A stretch of 64,000 nucleotides of DNA from Rhodospirillales bacterium (GCA_020638295.1 JACKIU010000002.1:248001-312000); one strand, 5' to 3'. Shown: positions 42,387-50,836, counted from the stretch's first letter. Notes: generated from the letters alone by a model not told the origin. Translations and numbers: made by a program.

Positions 42387-43145
42387 ATGAAACCTTTAAG
42401 ATTTTTCGTTCTGAGTATGTGTTTCATAGGCCTCAGCGCCTGCCAGACATGGGACGGCATGGTCAAGGATTTCGAATCCATAGAGCTGCCCGCCTTGAAC
42501 AACGCAACGACGCGCAGTGCGGAAAATCTGGTCTATAGCGGCGACTGCCCTGCCGTCGATGCTGTCGAAGAACTGCAATCCCTGTCCGAATTCACCGACA
42601 TCAACAACCAAAGCGACGACAACCTCGTCGCAAAAGTCGATATCACCAACCTGCAAAGCGCCTGCAGCTATGACGAACGTTCAGTCACCATCGATGTGCG
42701 CACGGACTTTGTCGGCACATTAGGCACACAAGGCCGCGCGCCCGCCTCCTTCTCCTACCCGTTCTTCGTCGCCATCACTTCGGCCGGTGGTGAAATCCTC
42801 GCCAAAGAAGTCTTCGCCGCGCAGGTCAATTACGATGCCGGACAAACAACGTACAGCTACACCGAAAAACTGCGCCAGATCATCCCGATCGAAACCAAAG
42901 CCCGCGGCTCGCATTACAAAGTCCTCGTCGGCTTCCAGCTTACGCCGGACCAGTTGGCCTATAACCGCAAAATGATCGCCGAACGAATTGCCGCAGAAAA
43001 AGCACAAAAAGAAGCCGAAGAAAAACTCCTGCGCGAAGCCGAAGAACAGAAAAAAACAGCGTTTGAATCCGGGGCTCAAACCGCGCAGGAACAGGCCGCC
43101 AAAGACACCATCTATATCGGCCGACCGGTCACCATAACACCCTAA
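42387..43145 (+). CDS. Predicted lipoprotein with C-terminal coiled coil
   Basis: 252 residues. Signal LRFFVLSMCFIGLSAC with lipobox ending in Cys19. The middle (NLVAKVDITNLQSACSYDERSVTIDVRTDF) is beta-rich, and the C-terminus has a long charged helix IAAEKAQKEAEEKLLREAEE. No family assigned by me; similar lipoproteins of unknown function occur beside ispH or gmhA in alphaproteobacteria as far as I can judge. The AGGATACAGCAA spacing to the ATG is acceptable. Confidence 0.8.
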   Translation: MKPLRFFVLSMCFIGLSACQTWDGMVKDFESIELPALNNATTRSAENLVYSGDCPAVDAVEELQSLSEFTDINNQSDDNLVAKVDITNLQSACSYDERSVTIDVRTDFVGTLGTQGRAPASFSYPFFVAITSAGGEILAKEVFAAQVNYDAGQTTYSYTEKLRQIIPIETKARGSHYKVLVGFQLTPDQLAYNRKMIAERIAAEKAQKEAEEKLLREAEEQKKTAFESGAQTAQEQAAKDTIYIGRPVTITP

Positions 43146-43154
43146 ATATAAAAT

Positions 43155-43189
43155 CCCCTCTCCCTTGGGGAGAGGGTCAGGGTGAGGGG
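43155..43189. repeat. Palindromic repeat CCCCTCTCCC...GGTGAGGGG (intergenic copy)
   Basis: CCCCTCTCCCTTGGGGAGAGG followed by GGTGAGGGG and a run of T. It lies 10 bp after the lipoprotein stop; the hairpin plus T run could also act as a terminator. Same family as the copies inside lipB and the M23 gene. Confidence 0.75.
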
Positions 43190-43216
43190 CTTTTTCCTAA
43201 ATATGAAAGCAAAGAC

Positions 43217-43804
43217 ATGACCACATTTGACCTCGAAAAATTCTGGATATCCGAAGCCCACGAACACGAAGATGTGGCGGAAAAAACCTTCGCCACCCTG
43301 CAAAATCATTTCGAGCAAATGCTCAATGCCTGTCTTCAATCCATTGAAGGCGGGGGGAAAATCCTGTTTTTCGGCAACGGCGGCAGCGCGGCGGACGCCC
43401 AGCACCTCGCCACCGAACTCACCGTGCGCTACGTCAATGACCGCGCCCCCATCCCCGCCATCGCCCTGACGACAGACACCTCGACCCTCACCGCCATCGG
43501 TAACGACTTCGGCTTTGACGATCTCTTCGCCCGTCAGGTCGATGCACTGGGCAAAAAACGCGATGTCGCCATCGGCATCTCGACCTCAGGAAACAGCTCC
43601 AACATCCTTAAAGGCCTGAAAATGGCCCGCGATCGCGGCCTGACCACCGTCGGCCTGTCCGGCCGTGACGGCGGCAAAATGCGCGATGTTTGCGATATCC
43701 TGCTGATCGTCCCCTCAAACACCACCGCCCGCATTCAGGAAATGCATATCATGCTCGGACACATGCTCTGCGGCGCGCTCGAGAAAAAGCTAAATCTCGC
43801 ATAA
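43217..43804 (+). CDS. gmhA: Sedoheptulose-7-phosphate isomerase
   Basis: 195 residues, SIS domain; first step of ADP-heptose synthesis for lipopolysaccharide. ILFFGNGGSAADAQHLATELTVRY with the metal/substrate residues, IGISTSGNSSNILKGL and the late ARIQEMHIMLGHMLCGALE are characteristic. Length and motifs match GmhA well. It lies upstream of xseB on the same strand with a 46-bp gap. Confidence 0.95.
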   Translation: MTTFDLEKFWISEAHEHEDVAEKTFATLQNHFEQMLNACLQSIEGGGKILFFGNGGSAADAQHLATELTVRYVNDRAPIPAIALTTDTSTLTAIGNDFGFDDLFARQVDALGKKRDVAIGISTSGNSSNILKGLKMARDRGLTTVGLSGRDGGKMRDVCDILLIVPSNTTARIQEMHIMLGHMLCGALEKKLNLA

Positions 43805-43850
43805 TAGTCGCTTGAGAAAACACGCATTTTCACATACAATCCCCTTCAAC

Positions 43851-44096
43851 ATGACAAAAGCGCAATTGATCGAGTCCCTGAATTTTGAACAGGCTTTGGG
43901 AGAGCTGGAGACCATTGTCCGCAGCCTCGAAACCGGCCAGGCCCCGCTGGAGGATTCCATCGCCGCCTATGAACGCGGCATCGCCCTGAAAAAGCACTGC
44001 GAAGCCAAACTCCGCGAGGCGCAGGCAAAAATCGAAAAAATCACCGTCAACAAAAACGGCAGCATAAAAACCGAACCTTTAGATAGCGGTGAATAG
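43851..44096 (+). CDS. xseB: Exodeoxyribonuclease VII small subunit
   Basis: 81 residues, two-helix protein that binds XseA. NFEQALGELETIVRSLETGQAPLEDSIAAYERG is the family signature. The start ATG at 43851 is used; an upstream TTG (43812) would add residues not found in the family. No Shine-Dalgarno sequence is seen; TACAAT lies 10 bp before the ATG, again consistent with a leaderless or short-leader message. It precedes ispA, as in most proteobacteria, but an inverted-repeat element separates them. Confidence 0.93.
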   Translation: MTKAQLIESLNFEQALGELETIVRSLETGQAPLEDSIAAYERGIALKKHCEAKLREAQAKIEKITVNKNGSIKTEPLDSGE

Positions 44097-44132
44097 AATG
44101 AACCTTGTTAAAAGAACGATTTGTCAAACTGA

Positions 44133-44211
44133 TTTCGTTTTTAACGAGGCACAAGGAGCGACGTGTATAAAACATACACGAGCGACGCAGCAACAACGTT
44201 TAAAAACGAAA
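44133..44211. repeat. Nested inverted-repeat element between xseB and ispA
   Basis: Outer arms TTTCGTTTTTAACG (44133-44146) and CGTTTAAAAACGAAA (44197-44211); inner perfect hairpin CGTGTAT-AAAAC-ATACACG (44162-44180) flanked by two direct GAGCGACG copies. Total about 80 bp. It lacks the features of a rho-independent terminator. Confidence 0.8.
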
Positions 44212-44224
44212 GCAGAAAGACAAA

Positions 44225-45139
44225 ATGCCATCACCACGTAGCGCCTCCCCCCAGCTTCAAAACGCCATGGACGAAGTCTCTGAGGCCGTCAATCTGACCA
44301 TCGAACGCCTGCTCCCCAAAAGCGAAGAACCCGAAGCCCCGCTCTATGAAGCCATGCGCCACGGCACCCTTGGCGGCGGAAAACGCCTGCGCCCGTTCCT
44401 CTGCATGGAATCCGCCTTCCTGTTCAACGTGCCCTCGTCCCGCGCCCGCCGCGCCGCCGCCGCTCTGGAATTTGTCCATTGCTATTCCCTCATCCACGAT
44501 GACCTGCCCGCGATGGACGATGCCTCTTTGCGCCGTGGTCATCCGACGGTTCATAAACAATATGACGAAGCCACAGCGATTCTGGCCGGCGACGCCCTGC
44601 TCACCCTGGCCTTTGAAGTCCTCGCCGATGCCGAAACCCATCCCGACCCGCATGTCCGCTGCGAACTCATCACCGCACTGGCCCACGCCTCTGGCGGGCA
44701 CGGCATGGTCGGCGGGCAAATGCTCGACCTGATCGCCGAAAAGAAAGAGGAAAATTTCGATGTCGGCGAAATCTCCCGCCTGCAACGCATGAAAACCGGC
44801 AAACTCATGGCCTTTGCCTGCGAAGCCGGGGCCATCCTCGGCAAAGCGGGTGAAACCCAGCGCAAAGCCCTATGCAACTACGCCCACGATCTCGGCCTCG
44901 CCTTCCAGGTCACCGACGATATTCTGGACGTGGAGGCCGACCCGCAGGACACCGGCAAAGACACCGGCAAGGACGAAGACGCCGGCAAAGCGACCTTCGT
45001 TTCAACACTCGGGAAAGACGCCGCGCGCAGCCGCGCTGAAATGATTGTCGGGCAAGCCAAACGCCACCTGAAAATCTTTGAGGGCCGCGAAAAAATGCTG
45101 ACTGAACTCGCGGATTACGTGCTGCAACGGCGGGCTTAA
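44225..45139 (+). CDS. ispA: Polyprenyl (farnesyl) diphosphate synthase
   Basis: 304 residues. Condenses IPP with DMAPP/GPP to farnesyl diphosphate. First aspartate-rich motif YSLIHDDLPAMDDASLRRG and second motif AFQVTDDILDVEADPQD, with GGGKRLRPFLC and GGQMLDL at the substrate site. The spacing of the first motif (DDxxxxD) is of the bacterial type. Its usual downstream neighbour dxs lies 2.7 kb away, beyond minus-strand genes. Confidence 0.95.
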   Translation: MPSPRSASPQLQNAMDEVSEAVNLTIERLLPKSEEPEAPLYEAMRHGTLGGGKRLRPFLCMESAFLFNVPSSRARRAAAALEFVHCYSLIHDDLPAMDDASLRRGHPTVHKQYDEATAILAGDALLTLAFEVLADAETHPDPHVRCELITALAHASGGHGMVGGQMLDLIAEKKEENFDVGEISRLQRMKTGKLMAFACEAGAILGKAGETQRKALCNYAHDLGLAFQVTDDILDVEADPQDTGKDTGKDEDAGKATFVSTLGKDAARSRAEMIVGQAKRHLKIFEGREKMLTELADYVLQRRA

Positions 45140-45149
45140 GGACAAACGC

Positions 45150-46893
45150 CTACCCGCCCTTGGGTCCCACAGAAGACACACCACTGGCAGAAATGTCTGC
45201 GACTAAAGTACCCTGCGAAGGTTTCGCTTGGTCATCAGGCCCCTGTGCAATCAGCGTTTTTTCCGCTTCTTCCCTCGCCAGCTCATAACTTAAAACGCCT
45301 CTCGCTATTCTTTCGGCAAGCTCCTGCGGACGGCGAACCGTATAATCGGCAACCTTCTCATCTCCCGGATTGCTTAAGAAAAGAGACTCGATAACAACGG
45401 CCACATCATCATTGCCCGGCGCCGCCTTCTCCGCAGCATCCAACGTACGGGCATTATATGTCTTCACTCCTCGATTCCTCAGCCCTTGATAACCCTCTAT
45501 TTCTGCAAGAAGATGCTGCGCCAAAGCCGTAGAATTTGGGTTCGTAGCCGTTCCGTCACGCCCTCGACCAATCTGATCAACGACCACCTCCATACCATGG
45601 TCACGTGGACTCGCGCTCGAATTGGCCTGAAGATCGAGCAACACACCTCTTGAAGCGCCAAGCTGCCGTTTCATCGCCTCCATAAAATGCGCCCTGGCCT
45701 CCAGATGAGACATAGCAAGTTCTTTTTGATCTACGATCTCACCCGGCATTCTAAAAAACGCCACGTGATAACGATCATCATTTTCAAGATATTCAAACAA
45801 TTTCCGACCAACACGATCTGCCAATTCACTCTCCGTAATCCCGCCCGCACTGACGGCGCCACGATCAATAACCGTGTGTTTTTGACCGTCTTCACCCCTC
45901 GCCTGTTTTTCCACACCGTGCCCAAGGCTAATCACAACCAATGTCCGATCATCACCGGCAGACGCCTTCATAAATCCCCCTGTCAATTCCTGCCCTCTAA
46001 TCGCGCGCTGCGCATTCGCATATTGTTGCGGTGAAATGGATTGGGAATGCGCAGGAACCGGGGCCGCCGCACGTGCCAAAGCCTCATCGCCCATCTCCCG
46101 CATTTTTTGGTACTGCTCAACGGTTACGATTCCGTCCGGTTCATAGTAATTTTCTTCCTGCCACGTACGAATGGCGCGATTGGAAAAACTATTCGGGGAT
46201 TTCCCGAGATTATTATCGGCCCCCCCACTTTCCTAAATTAAACCCCTGATCGATAAGCGCCTGCTGAATATCCCGAGCTTCAAAAACCTCTAACGCTGTC
46301 CTTTGATCATCCCGTGACTGAGACGACCTTTCAATGGGCTTCACCCCTCCTCCATCACTCTCTGGAAGCGGCAAAACCTGAGCAGACCCCCCTGCCTTTG
46401 GCGCTCCTGCGTCTTGTTCTTTTTCTCCCGCCTCTCTAAACTCCTCCGCCAAAGAAGAATCAGAAGTATCTTTTTCGTCCTCTGAAATCTCCGCCGCCTC
46501 TTTTCCTACCGTCGGGTTTACCGGCGACTCCTCTACCGCCTCTTCTGGCGCACCAACAACCGCTTCTTCCTCCCTCACATCGGAAAGATGAAGTGTCTCG
46601 CCCGGCCTGATAACATTGATATTCTTAAGTTGCGGATTGAATTTGACGATATCCGCGCGCGAAATGCCATGCCGCTTGGCAATCGCATAAAGCCCGCCCG
46701 TATCGGTATCTTTGACTGTATATTGCTACGGCGCCTCTACGTCCAGGCCCGGAATAGCAAGCTTCTGACCGGGAAAGATTTTCCACGCATCCTCTTTCAT
46801 GCCGTTCTCACGCCTGAGCGCGGCCAAATCTACATTGTGACGCTCTGCAATTTCGGAAAGCGTATCGCCGCTTCGAACCTCATATTCCGCCAT
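45150..46893 (-). pseudogene. Broken LysM-LysM / peptidoglycan-binding / amidase gene
   Basis: Read from ATG 46893: a LysM domain (EYEVRSGDTLSEIAERHNVD), then an in-frame TAG at 46726-46728, then a second LysM (KDTDTGGLYAIAKRHGIS), a long acidic linker, and a peptidoglycan-binding-like start (DIQQALIDQGFNLGKWG). At a run of seven Gs (46220-46226) the frame breaks; in the next frame the same domain goes on (NNLGKSPNSFSNRAIRTWQE) into an Amidase_3-type N-acetylmuramoyl-L-alanine amidase (VVISLGHGVE, VIESLFLSNPGDE). The second zinc His of the family (SIHAN) reads LQAN, so catalysis is doubtful. Three fragments of one former gene. A sequencing error in the G run cannot be excluded, but the TAG is separate. 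Confidence 0.8.
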
Positions 46894-46952
46894 TTTTACA
46901 CCCTTTTATCCTATTTTCCCCAAGAATACAGAATGGCGGTTAATATATTGTT

Positions 46953-47059
46953 AATCTCTTTCGGGTTTAATTCCCCGCCGCTTGCGGCGTATAAAAAACA
47001 ACGGGGACACAATACTATAGTGTCCCCCCACGCTTTTGATACCTCGCCCCTTGGGGCGG
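46953..47059. repeat. Uninterrupted copy of the composite dispersed repeat
   Basis: AATCTCTTTCGGGTTTAATT, the hairpin CCGCCGCTTGCGGCG, GGGGACACAATACTATAGTG, then CGCTTTTGATACCTCGCCCC. It matches the reverse of 26531-26808 without the 156-bp insert, so it serves as the empty-site reference. It fills most of the 240-bp gap here. Confidence 0.8.
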
Positions 47060-47135
47060 CTGACGAAGCAATGACGAAATTAAAAGGTGGTAAGATTGAT
47101 AATGTAACGAATAACGCCGCGCTTAAGCAGCAATA

Positions 47136-47753
47136 TTATTGCTCCAACGCCATCGTCCGACAATCAGGTTCAGAAACCGTAACAAATTTCGTATCATCGT
47201 CATTCGCGACAAAAAAAGCTTGATCGATAGGGAACGTCGCATATTGCTTGCTCTGGCAAACATTCAGAGCCGGAGCATGCTCATTAAAACCTTGCTGAAC
47301 CCTCTTGTCTGCGACAACAATAATATTTGCTGCATCTTTTTCAACCCACGGCAAAAATCCCGGCGTTGCACTCACCTGAGCAGAGCCGCAAAAAGCGCGC
47401 CCCTCTTGTTGAACAGGTTCACACTTAATACTGGAAACGACTGCATTAATCTTCTCATGATGCTCACCATCAACAAGAGCATTATCAACAAGGTGCGCCG
47501 CCTCAGTTGCCGCCGCCATCCAGACTGCGGTGAAGAAAAGCGCCCCCCCAACCATACCGACCTCTCCGTTTTGGGGAGGGTCATTTCTATTCTCCTCAAT
47601 CGCTCTTGCCCAAAACCCTTTAAAATCAGAAAAATCAACCGCAGCGTGAATGGCCGGAAATACAGGAGCCGCAAAAATGGACAAGCCTGTTTTCGCACCC
47701 TCTGACAATCTGCTTATTGATTTAGAAATCTTTTCTCGCAATTTTTTAAACAT
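47136..47753 (-). CDS. Hypothetical membrane-associated protein
   Basis: 205 residues from the ATG at 47753, which is preceded by GGAGG at 7 bp. It has a basic amphipathic N-terminus (FKKLREKISKSISRLSEG) and one predicted membrane helix around GGALFFTAVWMAAATEAAHL. Four cysteines in the C-terminal half could form disulfides. No family recognised. It lies in the segment that separates ispA from dxs and looks less GC-rich than dxs. Confidence 0.65.
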   Translation of the reverse strand: MFKKLREKISKSISRLSEGAKTGLSIFAAPVFPAIHAAVDFSDFKGFWARAIEENRNDPPQNGEVGMVGGALFFTAVWMAAATEAAHLVDNALVDGEHHEKINAVVSSIKCEPVQQEGRAFCGSAQVSATPGFLPWVEKDAANIIVVADKRVQQGFNEHAPALNVCQSKQYATFPIDQAFFVANDDDTKFVTVSEPDCRTMALEQ

Positions 47754-47827
47754 AAAAAAACCTCCATGAACTTGAAAACAAGAACCTTCTACCCCCCCCA
47801 TCAATCATTATGTCAACAAAAAATAAC

Positions 47828-47857
47828 CTTTGCGTCCTTTGTGTCCTTTGCGTTAAA
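47828..47857. repeat. Short dispersed repeat (TTTGCGTCCTTTGTGTCCTT) before dxs
   Basis: CTTTGCGTCCTTTGTGTCCTTTGCGTTAAA ends 10 bp before the ATG at 47868. Same family as copies near 18.3, 20.97, 28.54 and 29.80 kb. Confidence 0.6.
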
Positions 47858-47867
47858 ACTTCCCCCT

Positions 47868-49976
47868 ATGGCACAGGCACAGAAAAAACGAACCGTCATT
47901 GCGAGGAAGCCTGCCCCGGCGAAGGCCGGGGAAGCAATCCACCCTCCCCGTCATTGCGAGGCCCCCGGACTTGATCCGGGGGACGAAGCAATCCAGAGCA
48001 AGAAAACTGGATTGTCGCGTCGGAGCGGCGCTCCTCCTCGCAATGACGCTAGCGTGTTATCCCGCGTCGAGCGCCCTGCCGACCTCAAAGCCCTCTCCGA
48101 CGCGGATCTCCACACACTTGCCCAGGAACTCCGCCGCGCCACGATTGAGGCCGTCTCCCAGACCGGCGGCCACCTTGGCGCTGGCCTCGGCGTTGTCGAA
48201 CTCACGCTGGCCATTCACGCCGTCTTCAACACCCCCGAAGACCGCCTGATCTGGGACGTCGGGCACCAATGCTACCCGCATAAAATCCTCACCGGGCGCA
48301 AGGACCGCATCCACACGCTGCGCCAACCCGGCGGCCTGTCCGGCTTCACCAAGCGCGCCGAGAGCCAGTACGACCCCTTCGGCGCGGGCCACAGCTCCAC
48401 CAGCATTTCCGCCGGGCTCGGCATGTCAGTCGCTTCAGACCTGTCCGGTGAGCATAAAAACGTCATCGCCGTCATCGGTGATGGCGCAATGAGCGCCGGG
48501 CAAGCCTATGAAGCCATGAACAACGCCGGAGCCCATAAGAACCGCCTCATCGTCATCCTCAACGACAATGAGATGTCGATCGCCCCGCCGGTCGGCGCGA
48601 TGAGCCGCCATCTGACAAAACTTGTCTCCTCGAAAACCTATATCGGCGCGCGCGAAGCGGGCAAAAAGCTGATGAACATCATGCCGCCCCCCATCCGCCA
48701 CGCGGCCAAACGCGCCGAAGAATCCGCCCGCACGCATCTGGGCTCAGGCAGCCTCTTTGAAGAAATGGGCTTTTACTATATCGGCCCCATAAACGGCCAC
48801 GACCTCAGCCAGCTCCTGCCCGTCCTGCGCAATGTGCGCGATAGCCATCATAACGGCCCCATCCTCATCCACGCCCTGACGCAAAAAGGCAAAGGCTATG
48901 GCCCGGCCGAAAACGCCGCCGACAAAATGCACGGCGTCAAAAAATTCAACGTTGTCACTGGTGAACAAGCCAAATCACCCGCCAGCGCGCCAGGTTACAC
49001 CTCCATCTTCGCGAAGCAACTCATCGCCGAAGCCCGGACCGACGACAAAATCGTGGCCATCACCGCCGCCATGCCGGACGGCACCGGCCTTGATAAATTT
49101 GCGCGTGAATTCCCGGAGCGCACCTTCGATGTCGGCATCGCCGAACAGCACGCCGTCACTTTCGCAGCCGGGCTTGCCGCCGAAGGCTTCAAGCCCTTCG
49201 TCGCCATTTACTCCACCTTTCTCCAGCGCGCCTACGACCAGATCATCCACGACGTCGCCATCCAAAACCTGCCCGTCAGATTTATGCTCGATAGAGCCGG
49301 CCTCGTCGGGGCCGATGGTGCCACCCACGCCGGGTCTTTCGACATCGCCTATCTGGGCTGCATCCCGAACATGACGCTCATGGCCCCGTCCGACGCCGCA
49401 GAGCTGGAAAAAATGGTCACCTTCGCCGCCCATTATGACGACGGCCCGCTCGCCCTGCGCTATCCCCGCGGCGAAGCGATTGCCGCCATCGCCGTAGACA
49501 ACACCCCCATAGAACTGGGCAAAGGCCGCATTGTTTACTCTACAAACCCCGCTCTGATGTCATCCCCGCGGCCTGCGCAGCAGGCTCAAACAGCGGGGAT
49601 CCAGAAAAACCCGAAGGACAACACCACCGCCATCCTCTCCTTCGGCACCCGTCTGGAAGAATCCCTCAAAGCCGCCAAAGCGCTGGAAAAACAAGGCCAC
49701 ACCGTCACCGTGGCCGATGCCCGCTTTGCCAAGCCCTTGGATGAAAATTTAATCCGTACACTGTGCACTAATCACCGTACACTGATCACCATAGAGGAAG
49801 GCTCAACCGGCGGCTTCGGTGCCTATGTGCTGGAATTCCTCGCTCACAACGACCTCACCCAAGGGCTAAAGTTCCGCCAACTCCACCTCCCCGACACCTT
49901 CCAAGACCACAACGACCCCGCAAAACAATACGAAGAAGCAGGTTTAGTGGCGAAGGATATTGTTAAAAACATCTAA
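47868..49976 (+). CDS. dxs: 1-deoxy-D-xylulose-5-phosphate synthase with two repeat-derived stretches
   Basis: First step of the MEP pathway: pyruvate plus glyceraldehyde-3-phosphate with thiamine diphosphate. TPP site VIGDGAMSAGQAYEAMNNAG, transketolase motif DRAGLVGADGATHAGSFD, and FSEE-type FGTRLEESLKAAKAL are intact. Two stretches are foreign: residues about 10-60 (from TVIARKPAPAKAGEAIHPP on), the translation of a double CGTCATTGCGAG repeat, and residues about 564-580 (MSSPRPAQQAQTAGIQ), a GTCATCCCCGC repeat between GKGRIVYS and TAILSFGTR. If translation begins at the in-frame GTG 48054 the first stretch would be 5' leader instead. No Shine-Dalgarno sequence at either start. About 702 residues versus 620-640 usual. 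Confidence 0.95.
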   Translation: MAQAQKKRTVIARKPAPAKAGEAIHPPRHCEAPGLDPGDEAIQSKKTGLSRRSGAPPRNDASVLSRVERPADLKALSDADLHTLAQELRRATIEAVSQTGGHLGAGLGVVELTLAIHAVFNTPEDRLIWDVGHQCYPHKILTGRKDRIHTLRQPGGLSGFTKRAESQYDPFGAGHSSTSISAGLGMSVASDLSGEHKNVIAVIGDGAMSAGQAYEAMNNAGAHKNRLIVILNDNEMSIAPPVGAMSRHLTKLVSSKTYIGAREAGKKLMNIMPPPIRHAAKRAEESARTHLGSGSLFEEMGFYYIGPINGHDLSQLLPVLRNVRDSHHNGPILIHALTQKGKGYGPAENAADKMHGVKKFNVVTGEQAKSPASAPGYTSIFAKQLIAEARTDDKIVAITAAMPDGTGLDKFAREFPERTFDVGIAEQHAVTFAAGLAAEGFKPFVAIYSTFLQRAYDQIIHDVAIQNLPVRFMLDRAGLVGADGATHAGSFDIAYLGCIPNMTLMAPSDAAELEKMVTFAAHYDDGPLALRYPRGEAIAAIAVDNTPIELGKGRIVYSTNPALMSSPRPAQQAQTAGIQKNPKDNTTAILSFGTRLEESLKAAKALEKQGHTVTVADARFAKPLDENLIRTLCTNHRTLITIEEGSTGGFGAYVLEFLAHNDLTQGLKFRQLHLPDTFQDHNDPAKQYEEAGLVAKDIVKNI
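47894..48048. repeat. Two abutting CGTCATTGCGAG repeats within the dxs 5' coding region
   Basis: First copy from 47894 (CGTCATTGCGAGGAAGCC, with CCCCGGCGAAGGCCGGGG hairpin), second from 47949 (CGTCATTGCGAGGCCCCCGG) to CTCGCAATGACG at 48048. All three are open in the dxs frame. Confidence 0.85.
49559..49606. repeat. GTCATCCCCGC...GCGGGGATCC repeat inside dxs
   Basis: GTCATCCCCGCGGCCTGCGC ... AGCGGGGATCCAGAAA, with inner hairpin GCCTGCGCAGCAGGC. It interrupts the normal distance between the GKGRIV and AILSFG motifs of Dxs without breaking the frame. Confidence 0.8.
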
Positions 49977-49997
49977 TTAAGACAAAATAAAGATATC

Positions 49998-50672
49998 ATG
50001 AGCATTTACATCACTCACGCCGACTTAAAAGGCTTAGAACGTTGTCCTCAATGCAACGTTGCTAAACCTCATCTAAGCAAAGTTTGGGGGCATAATGTTT
50101 GCGTTAAAGGAACGGACAACATTAGCTGGGGAGCGTTCTTATGTTCCAGCTGCAACAATTTAGTTTTTGCTAAATCTGCAAGGGTTCATCGTGATCGCAG
50201 CATTATAAACCTTAATGCAGGAGACAAACTATTGGTAGAAAATGTCTATCCTAGAAGAAAACAAATCACATCAGATCTACCTGACTCTGCTAAAACATAC
50301 CTTAAGCAAGCTTTAGATAGCTTACACGCACCCGATGGCGCTGTGATGCTATGCGCCTCGGCAGTAGACTCCATGTTAAAAGACAAAGGCTATGAAGACG
50401 GATGGCTAAACGACAGGATTACTAAAGCTGCCGAGGATGGTTTGTTTACAAAAGATATGGCTGAATGGGCTCACATGGTTAGGCTTGAAGCTAACAATCC
50501 ACGCCATGCTGATAAAAAACGGCCTCACATGAGCACCAATGATGCAGAGCAAGCTCTAACCTTTGCTAATGCACTAGGTATGGTTCTATACGAACTCCCT
50601 GCCAAAATTGCATTAGGCAAAGAGTCCGCTGCCAAAAGAAAAGAAGACAACAAAGCAGCTAACGAAGCTTAA
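49998..50672 (+). CDS. Zinc-ribbon, DUF4145-like protein
   Basis: 224 residues. N-terminal zinc ribbon with Cys16/Cys19 (RCPQCN) and Cys49/Cys52 (FLCSSCNN), then a helical region SAKTYLKQALDSLHAPDGAVMLCASAVDSMLKDKG ... AEWAHMVRLEANNPRHAD that matches the DUF4145 pattern of a helix pair with Arg and Asn-Pro-Arg-His. DUF4145 is found in stand-alone proteins and in restriction or phage-defence proteins; no role is proven here. Codon use is clearly more AT-rich than that of dxs, suggesting horizontal transfer. The start ATG is 21 bp after the dxs stop. Confidence 0.72.
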   Translation: MSIYITHADLKGLERCPQCNVAKPHLSKVWGHNVCVKGTDNISWGAFLCSSCNNLVFAKSARVHRDRSIINLNAGDKLLVENVYPRRKQITSDLPDSAKTYLKQALDSLHAPDGAVMLCASAVDSMLKDKGYEDGWLNDRITKAAEDGLFTKDMAEWAHMVRLEANNPRHADKKRPHMSTNDAEQALTFANALGMVLYELPAKIALGKESAAKRKEDNKAANEA

Positions 50673-50836
50673 ACTTGACCAAACCTGAATAAATTCCTAT
50701 AATCATCCATGAAAAAGCGGCCCTGATGTGGGGTCGTTTGGCGTATAAACGGCGCGAGCGGGCAAAGCCCTTCTGGCCCGCTAACGGGCCCGATTGTGAT
50801 AAACCAAGCCCTTACGCCCAACCGCCGCACCCAACA

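Noticed and set aside
46588..47223. 211-codon plus-strand frame across the LysM fragment and repeat
   Set aside because: It is antisense to two readable LysM domains and runs through a dispersed repeat, so it is not a gene.
47766..47867. Earlier ATG for dxs at 47766
   Set aside because: The 34 extra residues run through a dispersed repeat and an AT-rich leader that overlaps the region upstream of the divergent gene; no ribosome-binding site.
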